Shown piece by piece: positions 44,952 to 53,381 of a stretch of DNA of 64,000 bases. This DNA comes from Desulfovibrio inopinatus DSM 10711. Lineage in GTDB: Bacteria > Desulfobacterota > Desulfovibrionia > Desulfovibrionales > Desulfovibrionaceae. Every line of letters starts with the position of its first letter. Positions within the stretch are counted from its first letter, which is position 1. Both the position numbers and the translations under genes were made by a program. Below the pieces are notes generated by a model. The model was not told the DNA's origin. It was given only the letters and a program-made list of their open reading frames with translations, and ran no database searches. The stretch lies in NCBI RefSeq assembly GCF_000429305.1, contig NZ_AUBP01000011.1:1-64000 (forward strand), in the 5' to 3' direction.

Positions 44952-45191
44952 CTAGCCGCAGGTAGAACACGATCCCCCGGAACACCCGGCACATCCGCCA
45001 CCACCTGAGCTGGGCGCCGAACTCGTCATGGGGCCAAGTTCCCCACCCGAACGGCCGGTCCGACAGCGAGACATCAATTTGTGTGTTTTGGTCGAGGAAC
45101 ATTTGGGGCAGGGAACGGATTCTGGATCACCAAAAACGATTTCTTCAAACTCCTTGCCACACTCGTCGCAAACATATTCATAAATGGGCAT
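44952..45191 (-). CDS. FmdB-type zinc-ribbon protein
   Basis: 79 residues. N-terminal zinc ribbon MPIYEYVCDECGKEFEEI...CPKCSS with two CxxC pairs; the C-terminus is a flexible Ser/Gly/Cys-rich tail (GGGGCAGCSGGSCSTCG) with four more cysteines. This is the FmdB family (putative regulatory protein, first seen beside formamidase genes); role unknown. GGAG seven bases before the ATG. In operon with gmhA and hemC. Confidence 0.92.
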   Translation of the reverse strand: MPIYEYVCDECGKEFEEIVFGDPESVPCPKCSSTKTHKLMSRCRTGRSGGELGPMTSSAPSSGGGGCAGCSGGSCSTCG

Positions 45192-45209
45192 AACACATCT
45201 CCGTCGTAT

Positions 45210-45824
45210 TTATTTTCCATCGAGATAAGGGCGTAATTCATTGACGGCTTCAAATAAAAAGAAGTCGACGAGTTTACACAACATATGCCCCACAGCGATA
45301 TGGATTTCCTGAATCAACGCGGTGACATCGTGGTCAACCAAAATGGGATAGTCAGCCAGTGGCACAATTTCGCCGTTTCGGCCGGTCATTGCCACCGTAA
45401 GCATTCCTTTTTCGCGGGCAGCCCGCATGGCAGCAAGAACATTGGGGCTTGAACCGGATGTCGATATGCCGACGAGCACATCTCCCGGAGCCCCTAAAGC
45501 ACGGACTTGTTTTTCGAAAATCAAATCGAAACCGTAATCATTTCCAATGGCTGTCAAAGCTGAAGTATCTGTGGTCAATGCCAATGCAGGCAACGGTGGC
45601 CGCTCCAATTGAAAGCGATTGACAAATTCAGCGGCCAAATGTTGCGCATCGGCCGCACTTCCACCATTTCCGCAAAAAAAGATTTTACACCCTCTCGCCA
45701 ATGACAGAGCCAAGGCTCTGCCTACAGCCACAACATGCGCACTATGCTGCGAAAAGAAGTCTTCACGCAGTCGTGCGCCTTCAAGGCCATACTCACGTAC
45801 TAATTCCGTTGCTTTTTCAGACAT
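45210..45824 (-). CDS. gmhA: D-sedoheptulose 7-phosphate isomerase
   Basis: 204 residues, SIS-domain isomerase that makes D-glycero-D-manno-heptose 7-phosphate for the LPS inner core. Visible: FFCGNGGSAADAQHLAAEFVNRF, LTTDTSALTAIGNDYGFDLIFEKQV, GISTSGSSPNVLAAM, and the C-terminal HIAVGHMLCKLVD. GAGG precedes the ATG at 45822-45824; a much longer frame to 45977 is not supported. First gene of the gmhA-fmdB-hemC-GT-C run; divergent from the shikimate-kinase-like gene. Confidence 0.94.
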   Translation of the reverse strand: MSEKATELVREYGLEGARLREDFFSQHSAHVVAVGRALALSLARGCKIFFCGNGGSAADAQHLAAEFVNRFQLERPPLPALALTTDTSALTAIGNDYGFDLIFEKQVRALGAPGDVLVGISTSGSSPNVLAAMRAAREKGMLTVAMTGRNGEIVPLADYPILVDHDVTALIQEIHIAVGHMLCKLVDFFLFEAVNELRPYLDGK

Positions 45825-46024
45825 ACGGTTGTCCTCATCCAAAACGGCAAAACGCCGGCAGTGCATAGCGGGAAAGAATAAAGTAACGAAAACACCGCCC
45901 AAAGACAACGCTCGTATGGCTTGACACGAGCCCGGTGGTGACACTAATCGCCTGATGTTGCAACCCGATTTTTTCAACCTTGTGTCTTTTCATTTCAAGA
46001 CGCGCATGCGACAATCCGAACACC

Positions 46025-46555
46025 ATGACCGAGCTGCAAACGAAAATCACAGAAAATATGGCGTCTATAAGCCTCATTGGTATGGCTGGAGCTGGGAAAA
46101 GCACCTTGGCGCGACTTCTCGCTGAGGCTTCCGGCTGGGCATACCTCGACACAGACCGATTGATAGAAGCAACGTATGGTATGTCTTTAGGGCAATTGCT
46201 TAAAAAAGACGGTCTGGATGATTTTTTGAAGATTGAAGAATCCGTTGTCTGCGATCTCTTCGTCTATCGATCCATTATCGCCACAGGCGGAAGTGTCATC
46301 TATAGTCAAAAGGCAATGGAACACTTACGACGTCTCGGCAAGCTGGTCTATCTCAAAATTGACCTGGAAACCTTTCGTGAGAGACTCGGCGACGTCGATG
46401 CTCGCGCATTCATCAAACCCAACGGTTTGACTCTTGAAGACGTGTACACCGAACGCACACCTCTTTACGAAAAAGCTGCCGACATTATCATTGAAACCGA
46501 CAAGCAGGCTCCAGAGACCTGTCTTGCAATGCTGAAGGATCAACTTTCCCTATGA
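46025..46555 (+). CDS. Shikimate-kinase-like P-loop kinase
   Basis: About 176 residues. Walker A GMAGAGKST, DTDRLIE, ATGGSVIY and a lid region match the shikimate kinase fold. Two substrate-site features of shikimate kinases differ: the shikimate-binding Arg of the FRxxE motif is Leu (DDFLKIEESV), and GGG reads GGS. The enzyme therefore probably phosphorylates another small alcohol; homoserine is one possibility, since shikimate-kinase-like homoserine kinases are known in some anaerobes. ATG at 46025 chosen; ATG at 46058 is possible. Its last four bases overlap the start of the YkgJ gene. Confidence 0.8.
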   Translation: MTELQTKITENMASISLIGMAGAGKSTLARLLAEASGWAYLDTDRLIEATYGMSLGQLLKKDGLDDFLKIEESVVCDLFVYRSIIATGGSVIYSQKAMEHLRRLGKLVYLKIDLETFRERLGDVDARAFIKPNGLTLEDVYTERTPLYEKAADIIIETDKQAPETCLAMLKDQLSL

Positions 46556-47145
46556 TTTCTCGACGTAAGACCGACGCTGTCCTCAAACGACTTGGAAAAC
46601 TCTACCAAGAAATGGATGCTGCATATACCAATGCTGCATCAGCACTTGGCTTATCATGTGTTGACTGTGAAAATAATTGCTGTACGAGTTACTTCCAGCA
46701 CCATACCCATATTGAATGGCTCTATCTTTTTAGGGGGCTTGAAGCTCTCCCGGAAGAGACCCGTGCGCGATATATTGAACGTGCCAAAGAATATGTGGAA
46801 GCCGTCGGAGAATCACTCTCTCGTGGAGAAGTTCCGACAGTCATGTGTCCGCTCAATGATGATGGGCGATGTGCTGTATATGACCATCGTCTGATGATTT
46901 GCCGTTTACATGGCGTTCCTAACGTTATTCTTTCTCGCAATGGCTTGCAGCATTTTCAGGGATGTTTCAAAGCAAAAAAACTTTTTGAATCCAATCCTGA
47001 AGCTCCAGTAATGGATAGGACCGCAATGTATCGTGCATTGGCGGGCCTGGAAATGGAACTGCTAGGAAAACGCAAGACGCCACCGCCACGTATCGACCTG
47101 ACATTGGCCCAAATGCTTGTTATGGGTCCACCGAGCTTGAAGTAA
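46552..47145 (+). CDS. YkgJ-family cysteine-cluster protein
   Basis: 197 residues of the YkgJ/UPF0153 family of putative Zn- or Fe-chelating proteins. The cluster CVDCENNCCTSYF (about residues 37-49) and the later CPLNDDGRCAVYDHRLMICRLHG carry the family cysteines. The C-terminal ~50 residues are not conserved in short family members. Function unknown. It starts in an ATGA overlap with the kinase gene, so the two are translationally coupled. Confidence 0.85.
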   Translation: MISRRKTDAVLKRLGKLYQEMDAAYTNAASALGLSCVDCENNCCTSYFQHHTHIEWLYLFRGLEALPEETRARYIERAKEYVEAVGESLSRGEVPTVMCPLNDDGRCAVYDHRLMICRLHGVPNVILSRNGLQHFQGCFKAKKLFESNPEAPVMDRTAMYRALAGLEMELLGKRKTPPPRIDLTLAQMLVMGPPSLK

Positions 47146-47226
47146 TCAACGGTATTGAACAACTCATGAAACAGAGCCGATTTTGCAACGTGTAAAATCC
47201 GGCCGGAAAAGCGGGAGGAAACGCTC

Positions 47227-47733
47227 ATGAATGCCAAAACCCGATGGATATCATTCGGTCTGGCTCTGTTTCTGCTTACAGCTTGTGCCGCGCCTTCGGT
47301 CAAGCACCTCAAAAAAACGCCGTGGAAAGCAGGAACCAATCAATCGGTCAGCATGCAATTCTGGCGGTTTGATTATGAAACCGTTGCCGTTCACGATAAA
47401 CTTGGCGTCAAGGGAATGGCCTATGCGAGATTGGAAAATCTTCCGGCCTGGGTCGATTATGTGGAGGAATTAACTCTGTATGCTTATCTGACCGATGCCG
47501 AAGGCCATATTGTTGATATGGACGAAAAACAATATCTTCCCCGCGAAAACCCTGGACAAAACGGGGTTCCCTTCGATTTCTTTCTCAAGAACAATAAAAC
47601 GACTCCTGATGAAACCTATATCACGTTTGGGTATCATTCGATGTTCTCATCACGCGCCCAAAAGGCACAAGCAGGAATCGATCCACAGCAGTACGAATTT
47701 TTTGCCAGTGAAACCGCCGTCACTCGCTATTAG
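47227..47733 (+). CDS. Hypothetical lipoprotein
   Basis: 168 residues with a lipoprotein signal (SFGLALFLLTACAAP, lipobox LTAC, Cys about residue 20). The mature part contains W/Y-rich beta segments (FWRFDYETVAV, WVDYVEELTLYAYLTD). No recognised domain. GGGAGGAAACGCTC precedes the ATG. It follows the YkgJ gene by 80 bases on the same strand. Confidence 0.75.
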   Translation: MNAKTRWISFGLALFLLTACAAPSVKHLKKTPWKAGTNQSVSMQFWRFDYETVAVHDKLGVKGMAYARLENLPAWVDYVEELTLYAYLTDAEGHIVDMDEKQYLPRENPGQNGVPFDFFLKNNKTTPDETYITFGYHSMFSSRAQKAQAGIDPQQYEFFASETAVTRY

Positions 47734-48086
47734 ATTGCGAAGGCGGGTTTTCGACAACTTTACCCTTCTCTTTTTCATCGCATTCGTCATCATATCGTTG
47801 GGAATTGTCACCCAATGATTCATTTTTTGTAACACATCGATTTGCTTTCGAGACTACATCCTACCCGGATGCATACAGGGTGGTCTGTTTTCTCATCTCC
47901 TCTGCGTACATCCGCCTGATAATCGACATCCAAACGAGATTCGAATCAATTCGTCAAAGCCACAAGGCGAGAGAACGGTCATGTTCCATCGCAATGATAT
48001 TCACATACGATGTTTGACCGGTTTGAGACATGCTGAAAGGCATTGCCGTAAGGTGATACGTGAACACCGCAACGAAGGGGAAGACC
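47734..48086. other. Gap between the lipoprotein and the PHP-glycosyltransferase genes
   Basis: About 350 bases. Near 47798-47829 there is a short stem TTGGG/CCCAA followed by TTTTTT, a weak candidate terminator for the lipoprotein gene. No convincing small gene or long repeat was seen in the rest, which must contain the promoter of the next gene. Confidence 0.45.
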
Positions 48087-50495
48087 ATGAAAATAGACGT
48101 GCACGTCCATTCAAAATATTCGACACGCCCGTCACAATGGTTTTTACAAAAACTCGGGTGCCCGGAAAGTTTTACAGAAACACGACAGCTCTATGAGATC
48201 GCCAAAAAACGCGGCATGTCGATGGTGACGATATCCGACCATAATACCATTGCCGGAGCCTTGGAATTAGCGCATTTAGACGACTTTTTCATTAGCGAAG
48301 AAATTACTGCCTATTTCCCTGAAGATCGCTGTAAAATCCATGTACTGGCTTTAAATATTACAGAAGCGCATCATCGTGAAATTCAGAAATATAGAGATAA
48401 TATCTACGAACTTGTTCCATTTCTGCGTCAGCAGCACATAACGCACATTGTTGCTCACCCACTCTTCGCCGTCAATGACAAGCTCACCATCGAGCATTTT
48501 GAGCAACTGCTTCTCCTCTTTAAAAATTTTGAACTCAATGGAACACGTGATGCCTATCAGAATGACATTCTCCGCTCCATTCTCGACAATCTGACGTCAG
48601 AAGATATTGATCGTTTATCCAATCGCTATGGCTTTGAACCTGAGTTTGAAGAGCCATGGGTCAAACATCTCACGGGCGGATCGGATGATCACAGCTCGCT
48701 CAATATAGCGAGCATGTACACACTTGTTCCTGGTGCGACCACTTTGACCGAATTTCTCGATGGCATTGGCTCGGGGACGTGCCGTCCGGATGGTCGTCCG
48801 GCTAATCCGAAAACAATGGCACACAATCTCTATAGCATTGCCTACCAATACTATAAAAATAAATTTCGACTGGAACGCTATGTTGATAAAGATGTCTTTC
48901 TCAAATTTATCGACCGCTTTCTGTCGGGAAATTCAACGGACAAAACAGGGGTATTCTTCAAATTGCAGGCTTTCTGGGGAGGCATGCGGCGCAAGAAAAA
49001 GCCAGATGCGTCGTCTTTGGATCAACTCTTCAAGTACGAAGCCGAAAAACTCATCTACGAAGACGCCAGCTTGTTTCTTATGGCAAAGCATGGTCCGAAG
49101 AATCAGGACAATCCTTTGGAAAATGATTGGTTTCGCTTTGTGACCCGCGCTTCCAACAATGTGCTTTCGGTCTTTGGCAACCATTTGCTCAATCATATTT
49201 CCGGTGCCAATGTCTTCGATATCTTTCAATGCATTGGCTCCGCCGGTGCCCTTTACACCGTCCTGGCACCCTATTTTGTCGCCTATACAATTTTCACCAA
49301 AGATCGCGCATTCAGTCGCGAGGCTCTGGCCGCTGTTTCCGGAAAATCACCTGATAGCCGGAGCAATCATCCCAAAGTCGCCCACTTCACTGACACGTTT
49401 AGCGAAGTCAACGGGGTGGCTCACACGATGCAGATGTTTGCCCAGTTGGCCGACAAACACCATAAAGATCTGACACTGATCACCTGTGGCCAGAAGTCTG
49501 AAAACGGACATGTTGTCAAAAATTTTGAGCCGATAGGAAGCTATAAGCTCGCCGAATATCCGAGCCAGCAATTTTTCTATCCTCCGTTTCTCGATATGCT
49601 TGAATATGTCTATGAGAACGGCTTTACCCTCATCAATTCAGCAACACCCGGCCCCATCGGCCTGGCGGCTCTCGCCATCTCGCGAATTTTGAAACTGCCG
49701 ATCAATGGATTCTACCACACGGCCTTTCCGCAGTATGCGAAATATTTGACGGAAGACGATGCCATGGAAGACGTGATGTGGAAATACATGATCTGGTATT
49801 ACAACCAGATGGACAAGGTCTTCGTTTCGTCGAAGAACTCCGGAGAAGAACTGACGGCGAAAGGTATTGATCCCAAGAAGCTTGTTATCTTCCCTCGCGG
49901 TGTTGATACACTCCGTTTCCATCCGACAAAAGCAAACGGCTTTCTCAAAAAGCGCTATAATGCTGAAAAGAAGATCAACATGCTCTATGTTGGTCGCGTC
50001 TCAAAAGAAAAGAATCTTCACATTCTAGCCGAAGCATTTTCGAAACTTTCGGAACAGCATCCTGACGCTCGCCTCGTCATTACGGGCGATGGGCCCTACC
50101 GTGAAGAAATGCGGACAAAGCTCAAAAACACGAATTGCCTTTTTACCGGTTATCTCAAAGGCGAAGATCTTGCCACGCTGTATGCCTCATGTGACTTCTT
50201 TGTTTTTCCAAGCACCACCGACACGTTTGGCAATGTGATCCTCGAAGCGCAAGCCTCGGGTCTGCCTGTTATTGTAACGGATGTAGGTGGTCCTCAAGAA
50301 AATATGAACGATGGTGAAACCGGTATTATTGTCAGAGACATCACCGCGGAGAAACTCGCCGATGCGATGGAAAATCTGCTTGAAAATACCGCAATGCGCA
50401 CACGCATGAGTCAAGTCGCCCGAAAAAACATGGAAAATCGTTCGTATGACAACGCCTTCAATTCGACGTGGGAATTGTATAAGAACGCCAGCTAA
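48087..50495 (+). CDS. PHP-domain and GT4 glycosyltransferase fusion protein
   Basis: 802 residues in two modules. Residues 1-260: PHP metal-dependent phosphoesterase domain with MKIDVHVHSKYSTRPS (HxH), TISDHNTIAGALE, VAHPLF and GGSDDHSSLN, all metal-ligand motifs. Residues about 430-800: GT-B glycosyltransferase (HFTDTFSEVNGVAHTMQMFA at the start; KKINMLYVGRVSKEKNL; FPSTTDTFGNVILEAQASGLPVI with the donor-binding EAxxxG). The central ~170 residues are helical. A fusion of PHP and glycosyltransferase could make and trim a sugar-phosphate product, but no reaction can be stated. GGGGAAGACC before the ATG at 48087. Stands alone. Confidence 0.85.
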   Translation: MKIDVHVHSKYSTRPSQWFLQKLGCPESFTETRQLYEIAKKRGMSMVTISDHNTIAGALELAHLDDFFISEEITAYFPEDRCKIHVLALNITEAHHREIQKYRDNIYELVPFLRQQHITHIVAHPLFAVNDKLTIEHFEQLLLLFKNFELNGTRDAYQNDILRSILDNLTSEDIDRLSNRYGFEPEFEEPWVKHLTGGSDDHSSLNIASMYTLVPGATTLTEFLDGIGSGTCRPDGRPANPKTMAHNLYSIAYQYYKNKFRLERYVDKDVFLKFIDRFLSGNSTDKTGVFFKLQAFWGGMRRKKKPDASSLDQLFKYEAEKLIYEDASLFLMAKHGPKNQDNPLENDWFRFVTRASNNVLSVFGNHLLNHISGANVFDIFQCIGSAGALYTVLAPYFVAYTIFTKDRAFSREALAAVSGKSPDSRSNHPKVAHFTDTFSEVNGVAHTMQMFAQLADKHHKDLTLITCGQKSENGHVVKNFEPIGSYKLAEYPSQQFFYPPFLDMLEYVYENGFTLINSATPGPIGLAALAISRILKLPINGFYHTAFPQYAKYLTEDDAMEDVMWKYMIWYYNQMDKVFVSSKNSGEELTAKGIDPKKLVIFPRGVDTLRFHPTKANGFLKKRYNAEKKINMLYVGRVSKEKNLHILAEAFSKLSEQHPDARLVITGDGPYREEMRTKLKNTNCLFTGYLKGEDLATLYASCDFFVFPSTTDTFGNVILEAQASGLPVIVTDVGGPQENMNDGETGIIVRDITAEKLADAMENLLENTAMRTRMSQVARKNMENRSYDNAFNSTWELYKNAS

Positions 50496-50513
50496 CCATA
50501 AGCGTTAAGCCTC

Positions 50514-50548
50514 TTGGGGAAATGTAACGTCCTCTGCATTTCCCCCAA
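50514..50548 (+). terminator. Hairpin after the PHP-glycosyltransferase gene
   Basis: TTGGGGAAATG (50514-50524) pairs with CATTTCCCCCAA (50537-50548), allowing one bulge. The T run is poor, so termination is likely but not certain. Confidence 0.55.
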
Positions 50549-50769
50549 TATTCCCCTGTCCATATTCACTTCGCCTTTCTTCTTTTCCTTAAAATACAGT
50601 TCAGTTCCCCATTGTAGTTTTTCGCATACCGACGTACTTTGACTTTGATCCGTTTTTCCGTTTCAAATTTGTTCACGTTGTTCTTCTGTTCGCGCGAAAT
50701 TGTCCTTGAACTTCTCTCCGAGGGCGATGTCACGCCCCGGTAAGAAACAGGGGACAGAAGGAGTCCACC

Positions 50770-51330
50770 ATGAATCACGAGAAGCCCAACAGCATGCCCC
50801 ATCACGGTTCGACCTCTCCCCCTTCGCAATGTCATGAAATAATCAACGTCTCCACGGTGGATATCGGGAATGTTGCCGTATCCCAAAGTGCTGGGCATCA
50901 CCTTCAATCAGTATCGCTTGGCTCAAGTGTTGCTGTTATTCTTTACGATGCTTTGAATAAAGTTGCGGGGTTAGCTCACATTGCGTTACCGGACTCCAAC
51001 ATTAAGCCGTCCTATACCAGACACCAACCCGCGTTTTTTGCGGACAGTGGCGTCCCGACATTGCTGGGAATGCTGATTCAAAATTCACAGCGCAATGCAA
51101 AGACACGGATCATCGCCAAGATTGTCGGAGGGGCCAGTGCGTTGTATAGTTCAGGAGCTTTTGATATCGGAAAGCGTAATGTCGATGCTGCAAAATTAAT
51201 ACTACAACGTCTCGGATTGAGCGCATCAGCGATGGATATTGGAGGAAATGTCAATCGTAGCGTTTCTATTTCAGTAGACACGGGCAAAGTTCATGTGTCA
51301 TCACCAGGACGTGGATGCTGGGAAGTATAA
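50770..51330 (+). CDS. CheD-like protein lacking the catalytic cysteine
   Basis: 186 residues with the CheD fold (chemoreceptor glutamine deamidase, also a CheC partner). The signature stretch reads QSVSLGSSVAVILYDALNKVAGLAHIALP. In CheD the active site is Thr-x-Gly-Leu-Gly-Ser-Cys with His in GGxxH: here the Cys is Ser (AGT) and the Thr is Ser, while the His is kept in GLAHIALP. Deamidase activity is therefore probably lost, leaving a binding role. The N-terminal 30 residues and C-terminus (VHVSSPGRGCWEV) are extra or variable. AAGGAG precedes the ATG. The HDOD gene follows 21 bases later. Confidence 0.82.
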   Translation: MNHEKPNSMPHHGSTSPPSQCHEIINVSTVDIGNVAVSQSAGHHLQSVSLGSSVAVILYDALNKVAGLAHIALPDSNIKPSYTRHQPAFFADSGVPTLLGMLIQNSQRNAKTRIIAKIVGGASALYSSGAFDIGKRNVDAAKLILQRLGLSASAMDIGGNVNRSVSISVDTGKVHVSSPGRGCWEV

Positions 51331-51351
51331 GATGACAAAACACTACCGAAC

Positions 51352-52206
51352 ATGACCATATACAGCGAAATCGTCAAATCCATACAGCGAATCCCTCCGT
51401 TATCCCAAAGTGCCTTCACGTTATTGGAGGGAATGGAAACGCAAACGATGGGGATGAAGCAAATAGCTGAAATTGTCGTTCAAGATCCGGCATTGACCAT
51501 TAACATCCTCAAAATGGTCAATGCACCGGCTTTTGGTCTCGGCAAGTCCATTCCCTCGGTCTCGCGGGCCGTTTCCTTTCTCGGCCTAAAAATGGTGGTT
51601 GCTCTGGCCCTGGCGACTTGCTCTCCAGCAATTTATGGCGTCCCCCTTCCTGGCTATGAAGCAGAACGTGGCGAATTGTGGCTTCATGCGCTGTATACAG
51701 CGATGGCTTCTCGCGAAATCGTCAAATATTCAAAATATCCTATAAGCAGCGAGCTGGCCTTTACGGCTGGTATACTGCACGATATTGGAAAAGCCGTGCT
51801 CTCTGAAGTGCTCTCCGGTTGCAATATCTCGCATGAAGAATTTTCGAATGAAATAAAAGAACAGGGTTTCAGGACCATTGAGCAGTTCCAAGCAGGGGGG
51901 GATCACTGCGAAGCAGGATATGCTCTCGCGAAGCATTGGAACCTTCCTGAACCACTCATCCAAGCCATTCGCTTCCATCACACTCCGCAACACGCCGCCC
52001 CTGAATGGCGCTCGCTTGTCTATACTGTCCACATTGCCGATATTCTCGCTATGATGGAAGGTGTCGGAACGGGCATTGATTGTCTCAATCATCCTCTCGA
52101 TACCTCATATAGCGAACTCTTTGTCCTCTCTGAGAAAGCACTGGAAGAAATAATCATTGAATTAAACGATCAATTTAAACGATTGAAAACCCCCATTTTT
52201 GTGTAG
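51352..52206 (+). CDS. HDOD domain protein
   Basis: 284 residues. The HDOD domain covers about residues 10-220: IPPLSQSAFTLLEGMET, VVQDPALTINILKMVNAPAFGL, SVSRAVSFLGLKMVVALALAT, then LAFTAGILHDIGKAVLSE and RFHHTPQHA, so the HD and HH residues of the parent HD fold are still present. HDOD proteins take part in bacterial signalling, often with chemotaxis or cyclic-di-GMP. It is 21 bases after the CheD-like gene and is probably in the same operon. Confidence 0.88.
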   Translation: MTIYSEIVKSIQRIPPLSQSAFTLLEGMETQTMGMKQIAEIVVQDPALTINILKMVNAPAFGLGKSIPSVSRAVSFLGLKMVVALALATCSPAIYGVPLPGYEAERGELWLHALYTAMASREIVKYSKYPISSELAFTAGILHDIGKAVLSEVLSGCNISHEEFSNEIKEQGFRTIEQFQAGGDHCEAGYALAKHWNLPEPLIQAIRFHHTPQHAAPEWRSLVYTVHIADILAMMEGVGTGIDCLNHPLDTSYSELFVLSEKALEEIIIELNDQFKRLKTPIFV

Positions 52207-52586
52207 CAACCCTCACCCCATATCAAAAACACCAAAGCTTCAATGCTTCCTGCATGCATAGAGATCGCTTATTGGTGTTTATTGAATAGTACAGAACAGA
52301 ATTATAAGCATTGTACACACTACGATCATGGATCATAAAATATTAATGAGTCTTGCACTAAAAGTTTCTTTTCCTCTCGCATTATCAATCCATTTGCTCT
52401 GAAATCCATAGTAAGAGTTATCTCAAAGTCATGATAGACAAGATAAATGTGTCTCCGGAGTACCATCAGGATATTATTGATAGGAAAAAAAGGATCAATA
52501 TACGTTCAAAGCCAGCGGACGTCATCGACAGCTTCCGCTAATAAAGAGAACATATTCGAAGACTGGCTAGATTTTGTGAGTGGCTC
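52207..52586. other. AT-rich gap between convergent HDOD and livG genes
   Basis: About 380 bases. A weak inverted repeat (AAACACCAA near 52227, TTGGTGTTT at 52272-52280) could terminate the HDOD transcript. A 36-codon plus-strand frame, 52431-52541 (ATGATAGACAAG..., ending in two TAA stops), has protein-like residues (DKINVSPEYHQDIIDRKKR) but no ribosome site; I do not claim it. A livF gene, expected after livG, is absent. Confidence 0.45.
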
Positions 52587-53381
52587 TTAATCGTCTTCAC
52601 CCAGATAGGCTGCAATGACTTCAGGATGTGTTTGAACTTCTCTCGGGGTACCGGTGGTGATGACGGACCCAAAATTCAACACCGTGATAGGATTACTGAT
52701 TTCCATAATCAAATCCATATCGTGCTCGACAAGGACAATACTGATACCATAGTCGTCACGCATGGCGAGGATGATTTCTGCCAACCGACCGGTTTCTTTG
52801 GTATTCAGCCCGGCAGCTGGTTCATCAAGTAAAAGTAACTTGGGCTTTGCCGCCATCGCTCGGGCCATCTCCAACAAGCGTTGACTTCCGTATGGCAAGT
52901 CACCGGCCGGATGATGGGCTTTATCCGCCAATCCGACGAATTCAAGGCGATCTATGGCCAATTCACGCAAACGCCGTTCCCCGGCATGATATCCTGGACT
53001 CTTGAATATGCTGGCCAAAACGCCGTATTCGACGAGTCGGTGTGCTCCGGTCATGACATTTTCAAGTACGGTCATGTTGGAAAAGACTTCAAGATTCTGG
53101 AAAGTCCGTACCACACCAAGTCTGGCGCGCTTATGTGGGGGTTGCGTACTGATGTCCTGTCCGTCGAAAAGAACGGTCCCATCATTCGGAAGGACCATAC
53201 CGCTGATGACATTGAGCAATGTCGTTTTTCCCGCGCCATTGGGACCAATGATCGCGGCAATATCCCCCTCATCGACCTGAATATCGGCTCCGGACAGCGC
53301 TTGAATACCACCGAAACGAACACCGATATCACGCATGGTAAGCAGATTCGTCCCACGATCAACGGACACGAGCCCCTCCAT
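52587..53381 (-). CDS. livG: Branched-chain amino-acid ABC transporter, ATP-binding protein LivG
   Basis: 264 residues, ABC ATPase of the LivG type. Walker A IIGPNGAGKTT, the family Q-loop in RTFQNLEVFSNMTVLENVMTG, signature LPYGSQRLLEMARAMA, Walker B LLLLDEPAAGLN, and the terminal EVIAAYLGED. ATG at 53379-53381 overlaps the livM stop by 23 bases; a longer frame is not family-like. It would normally act with a second ATPase, LivF, that is not present in the window. Confidence 0.95.
   Translation of the reverse strand: MEGLVSVDRGTNLLTMRDIGVRFGGIQALSGADIQVDEGDIAAIIGPNGAGKTTLLNVISGMVLPNDGTVLFDGQDISTQPPHKRARLGVVRTFQNLEVFSNMTVLENVMTGAHRLVEYGVLASIFKSPGYHAGERRLRELAIDRLEFVGLADKAHHPAGDLPYGSQRLLEMARAMAAKPKLLLLDEPAAGLNTKETGRLAEIILAMRDDYGISIVLVEHDMDLIMEISNPITVLNFGSVITTGTPREVQTHPEVIAAYLGEDD

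Noticed and set aside
46025-46555. Annotation as ordinary shikimate kinase (aroK)
   Set aside because: The substrate-binding Arg is Leu and GGG is GGS, so I left the symbol blank.
50566-50907. Minus-strand basic open frame
   Set aside because: Antisense to the start of the cheD-like gene and its upstream region; very basic, no ribosome site, no family.
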